Assembly: GCA_946803715.1 (NCBI GenBank)
Contig: CAMPET010000003.1
Coordinates: 1,040,932-1,104,931 of the forward strand
Direction: 5' to 3'
DNA length: 64,000 bases
DNA from: Beroe ovata
Taxonomy: Eukaryota; Ctenophora; Nuda; Beroida; Beroidae
The notes beneath the pieces were generated by a model, which was not told the DNA's origin, made no database searches, and saw only the letters and a program-made list of their open reading frames with translations. The translations under genes were made by a program, and so were the position numbers. This document shows positions 1 to 10,057 of the stretch, piece by piece. The stretch's first letter is position 1, and each line of letters starts with the position of its first letter.

Positions 1-30
<30 letters not shown>
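1..30. repeat. TG microsatellite
   Basis: The window opens inside a pure (TG)n dinucleotide tract. It is cut by the left edge, so its full length is unknown. Confidence 0.95.
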
Positions 31-32
<2 letters not shown>

Positions 33-270
33 GCGAATGAATTGTCTTGTGAACAGATGTCGAACCGGTGTCACATTTTCGTCTCTTTCGTTGTTTGTGG
101 TTGTAACGATGCGTATCATCGTTCAATTAAGTCCACGCATTATGTTAATTCCTCTTCAATGCAGAAAAACAATTATGATTTCTACCATTATTGTTAGCTG
201 TCTTTTCAATATGTGCTTTGCCAGTTATTCAACCTGTTCACACAACCTCACTCCTTCTTAGGACTATATA

Positions 271-1374
271 ATGGTCGAGTACAACTCAACATTCGACAGT
301 CTCTTTGGCACAACTCTCCTCATCATCTCAATACTAGGGGTAGCCCTGAACCTGTTCGGTTTCACCTACTTCATCTCATGTAGCCGGAACTCCACAGGCA
401 ACTCACTGTTCTTCAAACGCCTCTACACTGTCATAACTCTGACAGATACACTGATATGCGTTTCAATGACACCTGTCGTTGAAGCAGCATTCGCTGACAG
501 CAGGAGTGGTGCGATGTTCTCGAACGACAGGTTCTGCCTGTCATGGACCATCCTCTGGACAGTCCTGCCACAACTCTCTGTATTCATGGTGGGTGTACTC
601 AGTGTCAGTCGACTAGCACTCCTTGCCAAGCCGACGCTCAAACTCCAGCCATGGCTAGCACTAGCTCTCCCAGCTCTATCAGTGTCGTGGAGTGTAGCCT
701 CGTCTCTCGGATTACTGCTGGGTGTGGGAGTTACTCAGAGATACTACAACGACTGGCTGGGGTGTAACTTCAACAACTTCCGGCCAGGGGACATGGATAG
801 ATTGCTGACAGCAGAGGATCTCTCGGATGGGCTGATCTTGCGAGTTGTGCTCAATATCCTACCAGCACTCTCACCCGTCCCCATCACCATCTCAACTATC
901 TTGTCCATGGTTATTCTCAGGAGATCCATGAAATGTGCTCAAAAACTATCAGGTTCGGGAAAGCAGCACGTGGAATCCACCAAGACTGTCATCCTCTTTG
1001 CATTTGTGTACATCATCCTTAACATTCCCTACATCTGTGCACTGATCTTCTTCCTTCTCATATGGAACAACCCCGAGCTAGGTACTATAACGGTCAGTGA
1101 ATATGAGGAGGGGCACAAACTCCCAGATACCGTTTTCCTCCGGACTTTCCTTATTGCTATTGTCAGCATTGCTACCATCAACATCAACAGTTTCATCAAC
1201 CCCCTTCTCTACTTCTGGAGGATGGACCACTTCAGGAAGTATGTGCTGAAGAGGAAAGTGGAGATATTTGTGTCAATCACAAAACAAGAGGGAGGCGGGG
1301 GTGGGATGAGCAAGTTTGAGTCACATGATATGTCCAGAGTTTATACTTGCCACAACAACGATAATGCGATCTGA
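271..1374 (+). CDS. Rhodopsin-like (class A) 7TM receptor, orphan
   Basis: Single-exon reading frame of 367 residues with seven hydrophobic segments, the usual size of a class A receptor. The short N-terminus carries an N-glycosylation site (NST at residue 5). Cysteines near residues 89 and 165 fit the conserved TM3-ECL2 disulfide. TM7 ends in NPLLY, a match to NPxxY, followed by a basic helix-8-like stretch. The TM3 DRY motif is reduced to V-S-R near residue 114, so only the arginine remains, and TM6 has N-I-P instead of CWxP. The tail is short, with a Gly run. It should sit in the plasma membrane and signal through G proteins, but the ligand cannot be inferred. The first ATG of the open frame was chosen; a pyrimidine tract ending in AG lies just upstream, so a 5' UTR intron is possible. 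Confidence 0.85.
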   Translation: MVEYNSTFDSLFGTTLLIISILGVALNLFGFTYFISCSRNSTGNSLFFKRLYTVITLTDTLICVSMTPVVEAAFADSRSGAMFSNDRFCLSWTILWTVLPQLSVFMVGVLSVSRLALLAKPTLKLQPWLALALPALSVSWSVASSLGLLLGVGVTQRYYNDWLGCNFNNFRPGDMDRLLTAEDLSDGLILRVVLNILPALSPVPITISTILSMVILRRSMKCAQKLSGSGKQHVESTKTVILFAFVYIILNIPYICALIFFLLIWNNPELGTITVSEYEEGHKLPDTVFLRTFLIAIVSIATININSFINPLLYFWRMDHFRKYVLKRKVEIFVSITKQEGGGGGMSKFESHDMSRVYTCHNNDNAI

Positions 1375-2009
1375 GGAACCGCGGACAGAGAAATGAGACT
1401 CAGTTTGATTATTCTCAATGCAAATAGTTGGGCGTGGTCACTTGTAGTTGTAGCCAATATCCACCCTATCATTTATGTATTTGATTTGTTGATAACCTTG
1501 TAAAAAGCTTTTTGGCTGACAAAAACCAGCCGAGTCATCAAGTAGCGGTATCATCACCAAGGATAAGCTAGATTAATGTGTGATTGATGAGCGCAGTTAT
1601 TATGGTCATCCAAGTCAGGATCATGTGAGATGAATATCAATTCTCACTTCTCAGGTAAAAAATCGCGAAATCCCGTGTATTTTAATTGAGGGTTGAGGAT
1701 GAAAAACAAAAGGGGCAATCAGATGAAGAAACAATTATTCAGAGGTCAGCAACAAAGAAGGAAAGTAATTGCGGCTATACGACCATTGTAATTCCTAATT
1801 GGATTTTCCAAGTTAGTACACTAGCTGCACCCTACACAGTGCTGCGCAGTTTGAGATGATGTTCGTCCCATGATTCTCTATGAATACCCACAGTGGTGTT
1901 AGCTTCTCCACTTGCCCGTCTTTATTTTAGACTCTGTGTCACAGATCATATCGCTCCCATCTCGAATCAGTGACACATAATAAGTGACATATCAACTGCT
2001 CTTTATCAG
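1375..2009. other. Intergenic stretch, no gene seen
   Basis: AT-rich interval between the receptor and transporter genes. It should contain the receptor 3' UTR and the transporter promoter or 5' UTR. No repeat or RNA gene was recognised. The last bases before the transporter ATG (ctttatcag) look like a splice acceptor. Confidence 0.5.
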
Positions 2010-3551
2010 ATGGTTCTAGACCCTGCAGCAGAAGACAACAAAGCCAGTGGAACTGTCACGGCCCATGACGGGCAGGTGTCAACTCCCCCTAACCGCGATG
2101 ATTCCCCCTCCCCCTCAGACCCAGACCTCACTGAAGAGGTGTTCGATGTGAACACCGTGATTGAGGAGGTAGGGTGGGGATCGTACCAGCGGCGCATAGT
2201 CCTGGTCATGGGGGTCATGTCCCTTGCCGACGCTGCTGAGATCTGGCTAGCTACCGTCATCCTCAACAATCTGCAATGTGAATGGGAGCTGTCCAGCGCT
2301 CAGAAAGCACTGATCCCGGCCATAGTGTATCTGTTCTATGCGATAGGAAGCTGTATCGCCGGTAAAGTAGCCGATCAGTTTGGCAGATTCCCCGTCTTGC
2401 TGTTTAACGGTTATCTCATCGTTATTTCGGCGGTAGCATCAGCGCTGGCCCCCTCCTATAGTTTGTTCATCTGCTTTCGGGCGCTCACTGGACTGGGAAT
2501 CGGCGCTAGTTACGGCTGCTCCATTGTGTACACCACTGAGGTGGTCCCTACCGTGAAACGGTCATGGGGAATCATGATCATGGAGTGTTTCTGGCTGATC
2601 GGCGGATTCTACGAGTGTGGGGTGGCATACTTCGTGATGGAGCTAGAGAATGGTTGGAGGATACAGATTCTTATCACAGCAATACCGTGCATGATCATGT
2701 TGATCATGCTACACTTCATAGACGAGTCACCCCGATATCTCGTTATCAACGGTAAACAGGAAAAGGCAATGGAGGTGGTAGGTAAGATGAGCAGAGTTAA
2801 CGGTAAGGAGACACCGAGCGGCAAGATATTCTGTTCGGATGAGAGGTCGGGCGGGTTTGGGGATGTGTGGGCTGCACCACTCACGTGGGGCAGTGTCCAG
2901 ATCACCATCCACTTCTTCTGTAACATGTTCCTTGTGTTTGGAATACCTCTCCTAGTGCCCGACATGATGTACAAGGACTACTGCGGTATGGGAACGGACA
3001 GCTTCAACGTGACTTACATAAACGACGAGGGCTGTGAAGTGTTCAACAAAACCGAGTATATTTTCCTCATGGTCATGTCGATATCGTATGCTCCGGGCAT
3101 ATTCCTCGGGACTGCGTTTTCGGAAGCAATCGGTAGGCGATGGTCGTTCATCATATCTGTCTACTCCGGAGCGATGTTTACCTTCCTGCTCCTGATCTGT
3201 GCTGACAACTACCTCACGTACTTTGTCTTGTTTGCGTGTTCCAGTGCGTATGTATCGTACAACCAGACACTCTGGATCTATACCCCTGAGTTCTACCCTA
3301 CCTTCATGCGTGGAACTGCTATCGGTGTTCAGAATGGGATCGGCAAGTTCGGCGCGTCGGTCGGGAGCTTCCTGACGACGTATCTGAACGATATTGGGAT
3401 ACGATGGACAGTGTTGAGCTATATCTGTATTAATATCGTGGCGTGCGTGACTGCGTGGTTTATGAAGAAGGAGACGAAGGGACAAGCGTTGGAGGATCAC
3501 CGTCCACTGAGTGAGAACACACGACTATACCCACAATCATCATCCAGATGA
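2010..3551 (+). CDS. SVOP/SV2-like major facilitator transporter
   Basis: Uninterrupted frame of 513 residues resembling synaptic vesicle 2-related protein (SVOP) and other SLC22-type MFS members. After a hydrophilic N-terminus comes VFDVNTVIEEVGWGSYQ, matching the SVOP start of the first repeat. The loop 2-3 signature GKVADQFGR follows TM2, DESPRYL follows TM6, YTPEFYPTFMRG precedes TM11, and ETKG occurs after TM12. A loop between TM7 and TM8 has cysteines and N-glycosylation sites, as in SV2/SVOP relatives. It is expected to be a 12-TM secondary transporter of organic solutes in a vesicle or plasma membrane; the substrate is unknown. The ATG directly follows an acceptor-like ctttatcag, so an upstream non-coding exon is likely. 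Confidence 0.88.
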   Translation: MVLDPAAEDNKASGTVTAHDGQVSTPPNRDDSPSPSDPDLTEEVFDVNTVIEEVGWGSYQRRIVLVMGVMSLADAAEIWLATVILNNLQCEWELSSAQKALIPAIVYLFYAIGSCIAGKVADQFGRFPVLLFNGYLIVISAVASALAPSYSLFICFRALTGLGIGASYGCSIVYTTEVVPTVKRSWGIMIMECFWLIGGFYECGVAYFVMELENGWRIQILITAIPCMIMLIMLHFIDESPRYLVINGKQEKAMEVVGKMSRVNGKETPSGKIFCSDERSGGFGDVWAAPLTWGSVQITIHFFCNMFLVFGIPLLVPDMMYKDYCGMGTDSFNVTYINDEGCEVFNKTEYIFLMVMSISYAPGIFLGTAFSEAIGRRWSFIISVYSGAMFTFLLLICADNYLTYFVLFACSSAYVSYNQTLWIYTPEFYPTFMRGTAIGVQNGIGKFGASVGSFLTTYLNDIGIRWTVLSYICINIVACVTAWFMKKETKGQALEDHRPLSENTRLYPQSSSR

Positions 3552-4873
3552 TAATGTTGGACTCATATGCCAAGGCAGTAGTCGGTAAGATGGGGATTGG
3601 GTATTGATCACAACTACCAGGCGCCCAAGAAACTCAGGCTCCAGAAACTGATTAACAATTGGAAAAGGGATAGAAAATGATATTGCTATGAAAAACTGGA
3701 TTTGATTGTACGTTTGAGTGTACGTTATTATGTAATTGAACTTTATTATGTATATTGAACGTTATTATGTAATTGAACTATTTTGCCAAAAACTAAGTTT
3801 TTGTCCCCTACTTGCAAGGGCAGATCCACATTAAACGTAATCCTAGGAAACGGCTCTGCCGACTATCTAATCTGGAAGTGATGAAATGCAAACTATATCG
3901 GCATTTGAGCGAAATGAGTGACAAAATATCGTGGACCTATAACATTAGATATAAATACACGGCAGTCAGCAATTATATTACTAGAGCGTGTTAACTCTAA
4001 ACGGATTGTATACAGTGTAGTGTACATCGTCCATTGTTTAACTTCATACAACTGAGAACATTATTTGATACTCTGTGTGACTCTGTCGAGAATACCAGCG
4101 CCAGAAAATGTTTCAGAGGTTATATGGGTAGGAATACCTCTTCAATCGAGTCCATCAAATCACAAACTTTAAGCACCAAACTATAAGCTCCAAACAATAA
4201 GCACCAATCGTGTAGACTGTAGAGAAATGTAAAATGGCATCTCTATGATGTAAAATGTCAATGTAAACAATGGATGTTTCACAAACGGGAAACTAGAACG
4301 AGTGAAAGGGCAATGGACATGATAGAGGGAGCCATCTGATACCGCACAAATTGTACAATAATGTCATATGTAGGAAGCACAAACCTGCGAATTTCGAGGT
4401 AATTTTGTACAATAATACTGCAGCAGCAGGGGTTGGTGAAAGGGGGAGGAGTCGAGTTACACTGCGCTATGCGTGTTGAAGGAGAAATGGTGATATAGGC
4501 ATGAGATGTACAACAGTAGAAAAATAGGATTGGGATGTTGGAAAGTTGAAATGATAATGCAAATTGCATGATTAGCTCGTCGCATCGCCGTGCCTCGTAC
4601 CGTAGAGCTACATGTAATTCCTGTCACTAATTATCAACCAATTATCTGTACCGTAACATGATTCAATGCGGATTCGTTCAAGTTGTGACATGTAGGTTAC
4701 ACTTACAGAGATCTGAGTGGCGACTAGAGTCATCGGACACGCGTATCCTAAATTGAGTATTCTTAATGAACACGGAACACAATATGAACTGTAGTAACAG
4801 GGGAATGACTGTGATTGTACGAGATATTATCATGCCATGTGCACTTTGACTATGAGATACCAGCGAGTTCTAA
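3552..4873. other. Non-coding interval, no gene seen
   Basis: AT-rich DNA following the transporter gene. A short imperfect direct repeat (ttattatgtaattgaac) occurs near 3725-3780. No supported coding or RNA feature was found. Confidence 0.5.
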
Positions 4874-5257
4874 AAAAATATAACTTACATAAGAAAATAT
4901 AATAGATGCAAAGTCGGAGATGTAAAACAAGATTGTACCCTAGAACATCACAAAGAATTTGTCACCAACTGTGACTTCCCAAAATTTAATCTACCAAATT
5001 TGGGTATTCTCAGAGGGATGATAGTAAGGATTGAATCGGTTTCACTTAAGGATGTACCTGCTAGCTGGGAAGAAATACCATGTCCACTAGGAAGTACAGA
5101 GGCTGTCAGAGTGTCAGGTAATCATTACTGTGCATTGCATATTGTGTACGATCTTCACTCCGCTGAAGTAATCCATGGTCCTTGTGCACAGTGTGCAACT
5201 GAAAATGAGAAATGGGTTATAATAGGTCGCATTGGTGAATTGTCTATCAATCTATAG
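4874..5257 (+). pseudogene. Coding-like fragment, unknown
   Basis: One frame is open from about 4874 to a stop at 5257. From about 4931 it reads like real protein: mixed charge, with cysteines at HYCALH and GPCAQCATENEKW. No domain was recognised and no start or splice site is clear. A 33-bp hairpin follows, then another open stretch at 5287-5514. It may be an exon of an unrecognised gene, a remnant of a mobile-element protein, or chance. The call rests on protein-like composition only. Confidence 0.25.
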
Positions 5258-5273
5258 TCATAATAGGGGCTGG

Positions 5274-5306
5274 GGTAAGGTAAACTTTGGCAAAGTTTGC
5301 CTTACC
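5274..5306. repeat. Short perfect hairpin
   Basis: Two 16-base arms (5274-5289 and 5291-5306) pair around a single base with one G-T pair. The hairpin is followed by a C homopolymer of about 9. It lies between two coding-like segments and could be the end of a small mobile element. Confidence 0.6.
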
Positions 5307-5514
5307 CCCCCCCCCTCATTACCATTCTAAGATTCTAGAGTTAATGGTTCAGGTTAGATCCAGGTTACGCTATAAAAAGTCAGAGCTAAGCACCTTGCGA
5401 TGCTCAAACTCTGAAATGAAGCACAATAACGTACCTGATATTCCTATGAAACATGCCACTTATTATAGTCAGCTGAAACTATGGCAACAGCAGCTGTCTT
5501 CTGATGTTTGAGAT
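5287..5514 (+). pseudogene. Second coding-like fragment, unknown
   Basis: Open frame ending at a stop near 5511. From about 5320 it reads as a polar, helical, protein-like sequence (for example KILELMVQVRSRLRYKK). The beginning overlaps the hairpin and C-run, so the start is not credible. It may belong with the 4874-5257 segment as one decayed or spliced gene. No family was recognised. Confidence 0.2.
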
Positions 5515-5820
5515 GGAGCCAATGGTTGAAAATGCAGTAACTCCAAGGGATTGCCATGTCGCTATATGGGATGGTATTTGATAATCACCAAGCTTTCAGT
5601 TGAATCCTCAACGACATTCAGATATAGCGGTCAATCAATAATTGATCAATTCACTCAGATAAATAAGTTTTACGAAAAATAGATTAAATCAAAAAAGTTA
5701 TGGTAGTAATCATCATAGAAGCTAAATACCAGTGAAGTAATTGGCGCTAACTATGAATTTCATAATTAATCCATCTCATTATGGGACCCACATAATCCCC
5801 ACATAATGAAACCTTAACAG

Positions 5821-6003
5821 TTACAGTCCGACCCCGGGCTCTATAAATATAGGGGCAGATTTCACTGAAATCAATAATTCTTGCACGGAGTCCAACACTC
5901 GGCTGAAGGAGACATCGGCAAGTTGACCAGACGGAAGAAGCAATGGATTGTCTATAATATGAGGTTTTGAGGTTCGGAAATCAGTCACAAAATCAGTTCG
6001 CAA
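5821..6003 (-). CDS. Possible exon or chance frame, unknown
   Basis: Sixty-residue open segment on the minus strand with balanced, protein-like composition, ending at a stop (TAA). It lies just downstream of the EAAAA-repeat gene on the same strand, so it could be part of that gene's 3' UTR or a terminal exon of an unrecognised gene. No splice acceptor stands out and no homology is recognised. Confidence 0.15.
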   Translation of the reverse strand: MRTDFVTDFRTSKPHIIDNPLLLPSGQLADVSFSRVLDSVQELLISVKSAPIFIEPGVGL

Positions 6004-6172
6004 CGTTGCTAGTGGGGTAACATGCGTTGACCATCAGATTGCAAAAAAGGGACAGGCAAGTTAAACTGTTTCAAAGAATGAATATGAGCGGATGATTCGG
6101 TATTCGCACAGAGCATCAACAGTAGGCGTAAACATAATCCTTTGCAGTGATTTGGTCTTTCACTACCAGGAA

Positions 6173-7131
6173 CTAAAATTTAAACGTCGGGAAGGAACCC
6201 ATATCGTCACCATCACCATACATCTTCTTAATCCTGTCGAGTTCTGCTCGATGTGAAGCAAGTATCTCCGGGGTAAGACCTGGAATGAATACGATGTAAA
6301 TACACTTTGATGAGAATCTAACAGTTAGAGAAAGGTTTTCAAATCATTGTCAGGATATTATGACATAATGTTAGTTGTAAATATTTCGTTTGTGTCACCT
6401 GGTAAATCGCCAGCATTAATGCCATCTGAACTGGACAGTTCATTCAGCAGACCGAGGAACGCATCTTTAATTGGATCAACACCAGCTAAGACTGCTGCTT
6501 CTGCATCAGCAGCAATTTGTTGTCTCTTCGCTAACGCTTCAGCAGCGGCAGCCTCAGCAGCGGCGGCCTCAGCAGCGGCGGCCTCAGCAGCGGCGGCCTC
6601 AGCAGCGGCGGCCTCAGCAGCGGCAGCTTCAGCAGCTGCAGCCTCAGCAGCTGCAGCCTCAGCAGCGGCGGCCTCAGCAGCGGCAGCCTCAGCAGCGGCA
6701 GCCTCAGCAGCGGCAGCCTCAGCAGCGGCGGCCTCAGCAGCGGCAGCTTCAGCAGCGGCCGCCTCTGCAGCGGCAGCCTCAGCAGCGGCGGCCTCCGCAG
6801 CGGCAGCCTCAGCAGCAGCGGCCTCAGCAGCGGCAGCCTCAGCAGCGGCAGCCTCAGCAGCGGCAGCGGCGGATTCTACTGCGGCAGTTTCTGCACTTTT
6901 AGCTTCGAGGGCATCATTTCTGACTTGGTCCATGATTTCTTGAACGGATGATTCCTTTTTGGCTTTCTTAGACTTCTTTTTCTTTCTGGGTCTATCATTT
7001 TTGTCTGATAAATGTCGGGGCTGTCCAAATTTGGCGAGGATTGTGTTACTTGGACCACCAGTTGCTTCATAACTTCTTGTTACTGAAATATGATCATTGA
7101 ATGCAACTACTAAAACCGCGTACAAAGTCAT
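6173..7131 (-). CDS. EAAAA-repeat alanine-rich protein, two exons
   Basis: Two exons join in phase: 7131-6399 and 6279-6173. The acceptor ttccag before the second exon is good; the first donor is the less usual gtgaca. The predicted product is 279 residues. A short mildly hydrophobic N-terminus is followed by a highly basic block (RKKKKSKKAKK near residue 50), an acidic linker, then roughly 25 copies of the pentapeptide EAAAA. The C-terminus is non-repetitive, contains PEILASHRAELDRIKKMYG and ends SFPTFKF. Tandem EAAAA should form one long stable alpha-helix. Synonymous GCN changes between units and intact flanking frames favour real coding over a chance satellite. The 5' end is uncertain because an acceptor-like tttcag lies 45-50 bases inside the first exon. 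No family was recognised. Confidence 0.6.
6536..6872. repeat. 15-bp coding minisatellite (EAAAA units)
   Basis: Tandem 15-base units of the form cagcagcggcggcct, with substitutions mostly at third codon positions on the minus strand. The period is a multiple of three, so length variation keeps the reading frame. It lies within the alanine-rich gene. Confidence 0.9.
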
Positions 7132-7815
7132 AATTCCAGCATGAAGCTGGTTGACCGTACGTACGATTGTAACACGTACTAAATTAATTGGAAATTTGCG
7201 CGCATCGTCTAATTAATTTGCCTTCGCCGCATACACAGATGCTGCAAAAAATTTGTGTCCCGCGCGCATTCAAAATGTGCCACCGTATAATGTACATAGA
7301 ATCAGAAGAAAGCCCTATCTAAGAATCCAGATGAGAATGACCAGTACCATGATATGATGTATACAATGTACGAAGCATACATCGAAAGTATACACTGAAT
7401 ACAATACATATAGGATACATACTGTATACATACCGAGTAGAGTTGACGAGGACCTAGCTGTCTGAGTTAGGTATACTTGTGACACACCCTTGTACACCGA
7501 TCCTCTGCTCAGTAATTGTATTGCACGATACATGACCCTATGGAGTAATGTGATGTGAAAATTGGAAATATTTTCCAAGTTTGAGTTACCAAAAGCCCGT
7601 AACACCAGTAGCCCCAGAACATCAGAAGACAGAAACACTGTAAATAACAAAATTTTCCAAATAAGTTACAATGTAAATCATACAGCTCTTTGATTCTTCA
7701 AATCTTAAACTCGGCCCAGGCCCCAGCAGAATATTCCCTAAACTAACATTCGACAAAAACGTATATCCCGGTTTTGAACACAACTTGACATTAAGCCAAA
7801 ATACAACTTCTCTTT
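7132..7815. other. Intergenic stretch, no gene seen
   Basis: Contains the presumed 3' UTR of UBA3 on the high side and the presumed 5' region of the alanine-rich gene on the low side. No supported feature was found. Confidence 0.5.
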
Positions 7816-9703
7816 TCACCGCTCCACTGATGAGTCTGATAGCAGTATCGTGAAGTGGACAGGAACCTTGAGTCCAGGGTCCGTCACCACTACCTTTTGT
7901 CCTGACTCAATGTCCAACTCCACTAAACTTTTGTCCAAGTTCGGTTTGAGGGCCTCCTCCATTTGAGGAATGTTACTCATGTAGAGTGTTCGTGATTGTC
8001 CCCCAATAATGGCAGTGAGGGTTGGGGATTTCAGGTTGAATCCAGTGTCTTCTGACAGTTTGTCCAGGAAACACTGAAGTTTGTCTGTCGATGTGAAGAC
8101 TACTTCCTGGGTGCTACGCGAGCAGACGAGACAGTTTTCCTTGCGCTCACTCTCGAATGAGTAGGTGTACACGCCGTGCACATTGTTAAACATCATGTAG
8201 TTGTCGAGGTGCATGTAGGAAGATGTGGCTATCTTCATACACTCCGTTACACAGGCGGCGGCTATGGTGGCGTTAGTGGACGCCACTGCCGGGATGATAC
8301 GCTTCGTGACACCTTGTGTCAATCGATACGTGACACCTGTGGGAATTGTGGGTGTCAGTACAATGTGGATTGTGGTGACACTGGTGATCGCTGACAGTGA
8401 GGAGTTATGGCACCAGACTAAGACCTTCTTAGCGTCACTGGTGAAATTCACAAATAATTAGTTGTCAGTAGTGTCAGTGGAAAAAGCAATGCTGTCAAAC
8501 CATACTGAATGCAAAAATGTCTAACTATCAATGCAAATCAATCCTACTATCGCTCCCATGACCAGTATTGCAAAACAAGGACGGATAATTGCATGCAGGC
8601 ACAACTACAATACACTTCAATATAAGCACTGTGCCGCACTGTGCGTGATTTCTCGAGTCAAACTGTGCACAAAGAACACGTATCAAATTACAACGAGGCT
8701 GCAGTGTAAAATTAGCATTAGATTTCCTAACTGTGCATATTTTGAAATATTCCAGCACAAATATCATCAGAAATGAATTTGATGTGGAGATAATGTGATG
8801 TCCTGTGAACCTTCTGAACATTTACAATAGCATAATATCTTGTGAACTGATGAACTATAATTCCTTTTCACATCCCTTTTCAGAAACCCAGAAAAGCACC
8901 TTCACTTAATCACTTACCCTGTATGCTGTACGTTTTTGCCCTCTCCACTGCTGCTTTGTACAACCAGGTGATATGATGGGGGTCATCTCCGTCCACCTCC
9001 AAACCCTCTCCGAAGGGTTGCTCCTTGGGCCACAGCACAATCTTAGCATACTCTACACAGTGCTCGGGGAGTCGGGGAGTGTTTGCAATTGTACAGAGAG
9101 GGTAGTTCAGTTGTGGAGGGTACAAGTCCATGTTACACTCGATACACGCAGTACGAGTGGGGATTACCACACGGCAGTGACCTTTGAACGCCTCCGTTCC
9201 CCCGTCCAGCAATGGAATTATACTCTCGTGCTGTAGAGCTATGTTCAGAATGGTGGAGTTGATCCAGCGTCGAGCAGCGACCGAGTCAAGTCCACAAATC
9301 ACTATGTTAAACTGCAGGTAAAACTGATCATCGAAATCCTGGATCTTGTTGAAATGAGCTATATACTGGAGGCCGGGAATTCGGTTCATAACGGCACGCA
9401 CAGCTGCCTCTGCCTTTGGTTTCCCTATGTCGTCGGGTGTGAAGAGAAATTGTCTGTTCAGATTGGACAGATCGATTGTATCCATATCAATAACATGGAC
9501 AATTTTGAATCCTGACATGGCTAAGCACTTGATTATCTCACACCCAAGTCCACCGGCCCCCACCACGAGAATTTTACACTGTTCTTGGAGCATTGGTACC
9601 ATGTCAGGGTTGGGTGCAAAATCCGGGTCAGGATTGCAGCCTTGCCGGGTTAGAAGACGCGATAGATGGATGTCATAGTTAACAAGCGTGTTGCAGTTCA
9701 TGC
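7816..9703 (-). CDS. UBA3: NEDD8-activating enzyme E1 catalytic subunit
   Basis: Two exons, 9703-8918 and 8336-7816, join in phase 1 exactly at the conserved (S/R)(I)QG-VTYRLTQGV junction. About 434 residues run from the first ATG (9701), close to the usual 440-460. The adenylation domain has the nucleotide-binding GAGGLGCE, then DMDTIDLSNLNRQFLF and KAEAA. The catalytic-cysteine region reads LNYPLCTIANTPRLPEHC, followed by WPKEQPFGEG. The C-terminal part is the ubiquitin-fold domain that binds the NEDD8 E2. Paired with NAE1, UBA3 adenylates NEDD8, forms the thioester and passes it to UBE2M/UBE2F for cullin neddylation. The first exon begins at an acceptor (tttcag) two bases before the ATG, so the extreme N-terminus may lie in an unseen upstream exon. 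One internal intron is few for this gene. Confidence 0.93.
8337..8917 (-). other. UBA3 intron
   Basis: A 581-base intron with donor gtaagtg and acceptor cccacag (read on the minus strand), supported by exact protein continuity across it. No nested gene was recognised. Confidence 0.85.
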
Positions 9704-10057
9704 CTGAAATTCAACCGGCTGGTATTATATAGAGTTGAAGAGACTATAATCAATTATACTCTATCAATCCTACAGCTAAATGATACATAAGGGAAACAAT
9801 CAAAGAAAGTGAATATCCAAAATCAAAAATATGATGAATAATCAACTAAAATGAATGACACATAACTAATAACTATACAAACATGATATTTCATATTTGA
9901 CTTAAATCAATGAAATAAAAAGGAAGGGGCATCATATACACACATTATCCAAGAGAAGGAGGTAAATCGATATCAAACTAAAATATAAATTCTCTCAACA
10001 GCTTGAGCTTATTACAGGAAAATCTATAATACTCAATCAATGTTCCAACTCCAGCTT
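9704..10057. other. Intergenic stretch, no gene seen
   Basis: AT-rich spacer between two minus-strand genes. It probably carries the 3' UTR of the GDPD gene and the promoter or first exon of UBA3. No coding exon was identified. Confidence 0.45.

Noticed and set aside
6347-6943. Plus-strand open frame of Ala/Ser repeats opposite the EAAAA gene
   Set aside because: It is the reverse complement of the minisatellite. The minus frame has sensible flanks and a matching second exon; the plus frame does not.
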